Shown here: positions 61,316 to 64,000 of the stretch, one piece after another
How the letters are laid out: each line of letters begins with the position of its first letter
Numbering within the stretch: position 1 is the first letter of the stretch
Source of the DNA: DAOUGC01 sp034429695
Lineage (GTDB): Bacteria; Chloroflexota; Anaerolineae; Anaerolineales; Anaerolineaceae
DNA: 64,000 bases
Assembly (NCBI GenBank): GCA_034429695.1
Contig: DAOUGC010000212.1
Location: 1 to 64,000 of the forward strand
Direction of reading: 5' to 3'
Notes under the pieces: model-generated
The model's input: the letters and a program-made list of their open reading frames with translations, nothing else
Databases searched by the model: none
What the model was told of the DNA's origin: nothing
Translations under genes and position numbers: made by a program

Positions 61316-63142
61316 ATGGGATTCTTTTCTGGTCTAAACGCAGAACAATACGACCGGCAATATGGTGACCGGCAGTTGATTGGCCGCATCGTGGGTTATC
61401 TCAAACCGCAGTGGAAGCGCCTGCTTGGGATCGGCATTGCCGTACTGGGGGTTTCATTGCTGGGTTCCGTCACCCCGGTGGCGGTATCACGTGGGGTGGA
61501 TGTGTTGCAGAACGCATCGGACGCATCCTCAGTGTATCTGCTGGCGGGGTTGGTGTTGCTGATCGGCGTGCTGCGGTGGACGGCCAACTGGCTGCGCCGC
61601 AGGGAAACCGTGCGTCTGGTTGCCACCATGCTGATCACCATCGCCGGGGACGCCTTCAAGGCGGCTGCCGATCACGATCTGTCTTTCTATGACCGGTTTT
61701 CATCAGGCAAGGTTGTGTCGCGCATCACCACAGACACACGCGATTTTGGTCAACTGGTCACCCTGGCGACGGACGTCGTTTCTCAAATATCCGAGGCTCT
61801 CATCCTGGGCATCGTTCTGATCAACATTGAATGGCGATTGACGCTTTATGTGCTTGCCATCATTCCGGTGGTGTACATCTTCGCATCCACCTATCGAATG
61901 TTGGCGCGGAAAGTAACCCGGGATGGGATGCGCGCCACGGCGGATGTGAACTCATCCATCAAGGAAACCGTATCCGGCATCGCCATTGCCAAGAACTTCA
62001 GGCAGGAAGCCGGGATCTTTGAGGAGTTTTCCGGCGCCAACAGCATGTCATATAAAGTAAATTTGCGCCGCGGGTTCGTCCTGGCGATGGTTTTCCCGAT
62101 CCTGAATGGTCTGGGCGGGCTGGCTGTGGCAATGATGGTTTACTTTGGCGGGATGAGCGCCGCGCAGGGAATTGTGACTGCGGGGGCGTGGTATCTATTC
62201 CTGCTTTCGCTGGACGCTTTCCTGTACCCGGTGATGAGCCTGTCATCCTTCCTCACTCAAATTCAAACCGGTCTTTCTGCGGCAGAGCGGGTGTTTGCAC
62301 TCATTGATGCCGAGCCAGCCGTGCACCAGACCGGAAACAGCGGGATTCCACCCCTTCGAGGTGAGATTGAATTTCGCAATTTGAACTTTTCCTATCAGGA
62401 AGGTGAGCCGGTGCTGGTGGACTTCAATTTGAAGATCCGCGCCGGTGAGAACCTGGCAATCGTGGGGCATACGGGTGCGGGTAAATCATCCATTGCAAGG
62501 CTGGTCTCGCGTTTCTACGAATTCCAGTCTGGCGAGCTGCTGGTGGACGGCATGGACATCCGTTCGTTTGATTTGAATGCATTCAGGAGACAACTGGGCA
62601 TCGTATCGCAGGTGCCGTTCCTGTTCGCAGGCAGTGTGCTGGAAAACATCCGTTACGCCTGTCCCGACATCAGTGAGTCAGAAGTGTTGCACCTGGCAAG
62701 GCAGATCGGCGACGGCGAATGGATGGACACCCTGTCCAATGGGCTGGAAACGCAGGTGGGTGAACGCGGGTCGCAGCTTTCGATGGGTCAGCGGCAACTG
62801 GTCTCATTGATGCGGGTGCTGGTGCAGAAACCGGCCATCTTCATCCTGGATGAAGCCACAGCCAGCATTGATCCGTTCACCGAATGGCAGATCCAGCAAG
62901 CGCTGGGGATGATCCTGAAGCAAAGCACCAGCATCCTGATTGCCCACCGCCTGTCAACCATTCGCTCGGCGGACCGCATTTTGGTGATCCAGGACGGGCG
63001 GATTCTGGAAGAAGGCAATCATGAAGGTCTGCTGGATAAGCACGGGCATTATGCCGAGCTGTATAACACGTATTTCAGGCACCAGTCGCTGAATTATCGT
63101 CCCAGCGGTCTGGATGAGTATCTGGCGGATAAGCGCACTTAA
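61316..63142 (+). CDS. Heterodimeric ABC exporter, subunit with degenerate signature
   Basis: A 608-residue half-transporter. Walker A is GHTGAGKSSIA, Walker B FILDEATASID with intact Glu513 and H-loop IAHRLSTI, but the signature is LSMGQ (Met490) instead of LSGGQ. The degenerate signature would face the partner's degenerate Walker B in the same composite site, leaving the other site fully active. Translation is practically continuous with the upstream subunit. The last 68 bases overlap the convergent NUDIX gene. Confidence 0.93.
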   Translation: MGFFSGLNAEQYDRQYGDRQLIGRIVGYLKPQWKRLLGIGIAVLGVSLLGSVTPVAVSRGVDVLQNASDASSVYLLAGLVLLIGVLRWTANWLRRRETVRLVATMLITIAGDAFKAAADHDLSFYDRFSSGKVVSRITTDTRDFGQLVTLATDVVSQISEALILGIVLINIEWRLTLYVLAIIPVVYIFASTYRMLARKVTRDGMRATADVNSSIKETVSGIAIAKNFRQEAGIFEEFSGANSMSYKVNLRRGFVLAMVFPILNGLGGLAVAMMVYFGGMSAAQGIVTAGAWYLFLLSLDAFLYPVMSLSSFLTQIQTGLSAAERVFALIDAEPAVHQTGNSGIPPLRGEIEFRNLNFSYQEGEPVLVDFNLKIRAGENLAIVGHTGAGKSSIARLVSRFYEFQSGELLVDGMDIRSFDLNAFRRQLGIVSQVPFLFAGSVLENIRYACPDISESEVLHLARQIGDGEWMDTLSNGLETQVGERGSQLSMGQRQLVSLMRVLVQKPAIFILDEATASIDPFTEWQIQQALGMILKQSTSILIAHRLSTIRSADRILVIQDGRILEEGNHEGLLDKHGHYAELYNTYFRHQSLNYRPSGLDEYLADKRT

Positions 63143-63551
63143 GATAATGCCTCAGATTGGCAGCAGTGATACTGGTCATGGGCAGCGGTGGATCGGTGGG
63201 TGAAAACCAGCCGATCCCGCTGCATTTACCTGGCTCGAGGATGGCAGGTTCTCCAGAAGATACCCGACAAATGTAACTGGGTGAAATCCAGTGCTGGCCT
63301 TCGTCCGGCAGGATATGATCGACGACATCCAGCAGATCGCCGACTTCAATGTCAATGCCATATTCCTCGCGCATTTCGCGTTTGAGCGCGTCACCAAGTT
63401 TCTCGCCAAATTCCACGGAACCACCGGGGAATTCCCACATGCCGCGTTCATTTTTTGCCAGCGGGCCGCGTTGTGCGAAAAATAACAGACCTTGCTCGTT
63501 TACCATTACGGCGCCTACGCCCACTCCGATGTAATCCACCCCGCGTTTCAT
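63075..63551 (-). CDS. NUDIX hydrolase (MutT-like)
   Basis: A 158-residue hydrolase with VGVGAVMVNEQGLLFFAQRG, WEFPGGSVEFGEKLGDALKR and REMREEYGI, a complete Nudix box. The pattern resembles nucleotide-cleaning NUDIX proteins; the substrate is open. gaggag precedes the ATG. Its 3' end overlaps the ABC transporter gene on the other strand by 68 bases. Confidence 0.9.
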   Translation of the reverse strand: MKRGVDYIGVGVGAVMVNEQGLLFFAQRGPLAKNERGMWEFPGGSVEFGEKLGDALKREMREEYGIDIEVGDLLDVVDHILPDEGQHWISPSYICRVSSGEPAILEPGKCSGIGWFSPTDPPLPMTSITAANLRHYLKCAYPPDTHPDRWDDNSATGA

Positions 63552-63576
63552 GTTCGCTCCTCATTTGATGATCGGA

Positions 63577-63582
63577 TAGAAT
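63577..63582 (+). promoter_or_regulatory. TAGAAT box six bases before the YigZ-family ATG
   Basis: TAGAAT, six bases, ATG at 63589; no Shine-Dalgarno. Predicted leaderless promoter. Confidence 0.5.
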
Positions 63583-63588
63583 TGTACT

Positions 63589-64000
63589 ATGGCTCAGCGA
63601 TATCCCATTCCGGCTGGCGAAGTCCGCACTGAAATCACAGTGGTTAATTCACGTTTTATTGTCAGCGCAGCGCCGGCTTTCTCGGTTGATGAAGCGCGGA
63701 CATTCATCAGCAGCGTGAAATCCGAGTTTTCCGACGCCAGTCACCATGTGCCGGCTTTTTTGATCGGATTCGGGGCATCCGTCACCGCGCACTGTTCAGA
63801 TGCAGGCGAACCGGCTGGAACGGCAGGCAGACCGGCTCTGGCTGTCTTGCAGGGCAGCGGGCTGGGAGACATTGTGGTGGTGGTGACGCGCTATTTTGGC
63901 GGCACAAAACTGGGAACCGGCGGGTTGGTGAAAGCCTACACCGATTCGGTCAAAGCCGTTTTGGAAGTGCTGCCACGAGCCGAGAAGATACCGACCCACA
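63589..64000 (+). CDS. YigZ/IMPACT-family protein, N-terminal part
   Basis: Partial gene that runs off the window end; 137 codons are visible without a stop. The reading begins MAQRYPIPAGEVRTEI, continues with NSRFIVSAAPAFSVDEAR and contains HCSDAGEPAGTAGRPALAVL and VVVVTRYFGGTKLGTGGLV, the signature of the UPF0029/IMPACT N-terminal domain. Members may bind nucleic acid or the ribosome; the function in bacteria is uncertain. Confidence 0.9.
   Translation, partial: MAQRYPIPAGEVRTEITVVNSRFIVSAAPAFSVDEARTFISSVKSEFSDASHHVPAFLIGFGASVTAHCSDAGEPAGTAGRPALAVLQGSGLGDIVVVVTRYFGGTKLGTGGLVKAYTDSVKAVLEVLPRAEKIPTH

Overview
The window looks like ordinary chromosome of a bacterium from the Chloroflexota, most likely an Anaerolineae-type anaerobe. 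This is an inference from gene content: eukaryote-type Ser/Thr kinases (one with a PQQ propeller), MurA with Asp in place of the catalytic Cys, a pyrophosphate-type phosphofructokinase, many GT-C membrane glycosyltransferases and no outer-membrane genes. Genes are densely packed on both strands. No gene-free stretch exceeds 300 bases. I see no insertion sequence, prophage, CRISPR array, rRNA or replication origin.

Layout. 1-7 kb: end of an L28-type ribosomal gene, rpe and a Ser/Thr kinase (minus), a Ca2+/H+ antiporter with an SH3 protein and a DUF971 protein (plus), glnA and a DUF362 protein (minus). 7-14.4 kb: purB (minus), then a compact plus-strand operon of Ser/Thr kinase with cytosolic 8-repeat propeller, PP2C phosphatase, J-domain/VWA fusion, zinc-ribbon/FHA protein, a 79-residue unknown and an OmpR-type regulator. 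14.5-21 kb: thioredoxin, murA, hydrolase, YyaL-type protein, VanZ, SIS sugar isomerase/deaminase, GNAT-like protein. 21.9-31.6 kb: six polytopic glycosyltransferases, four of them closely coupled. 31.7-35.6 kb: cytosolic histidine kinase, PPi-type phosphofructokinase, class II aldolase, NUDIX.

35.6-42.5 kb (minus): RsmD, a URO-D-family protein, TPR protein, magnesium-chelatase-I-like AAA protein, GtrA, UDP-xylose synthase, then two lipoproteins. 42.5-46.2 kb: scpB and an rRNA pseudouridine synthase (plus), a NERD-like membrane protein and plsX (minus), tRNA-Leu(GAG). 46.3-52.4 kb: polyprenyl synthase, TatD, phosphohexomutase (minus), cysteine desulfurase and mnmA (plus), cold-shock protein (minus). 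52.6-64 kb: ABC exporter, dus and a GT4 glycosyltransferase (minus), an unknown 144-residue protein, tex, a two-gene heterodimeric ABC exporter (plus), NUDIX (minus) and the start of a YigZ/IMPACT gene.

Two themes stand out. First, phospho-signalling: the 8.5-14.4 kb operon carries writer, eraser, reader (FHA), a VWA scaffold with a chaperone-recruiting J domain, and a two-component regulator. Second, surface glycan supply: GT-C enzymes, GtrA, polyprenyl synthase, UDP-xylose synthase, phosphohexomutase and a GT4 enzyme all fit polyprenol-linked glycan assembly. At the DNA level, six genes have a TANNNT box exactly six bases before an ATG with no Shine-Dalgarno sequence, which predicts leaderless mRNAs.
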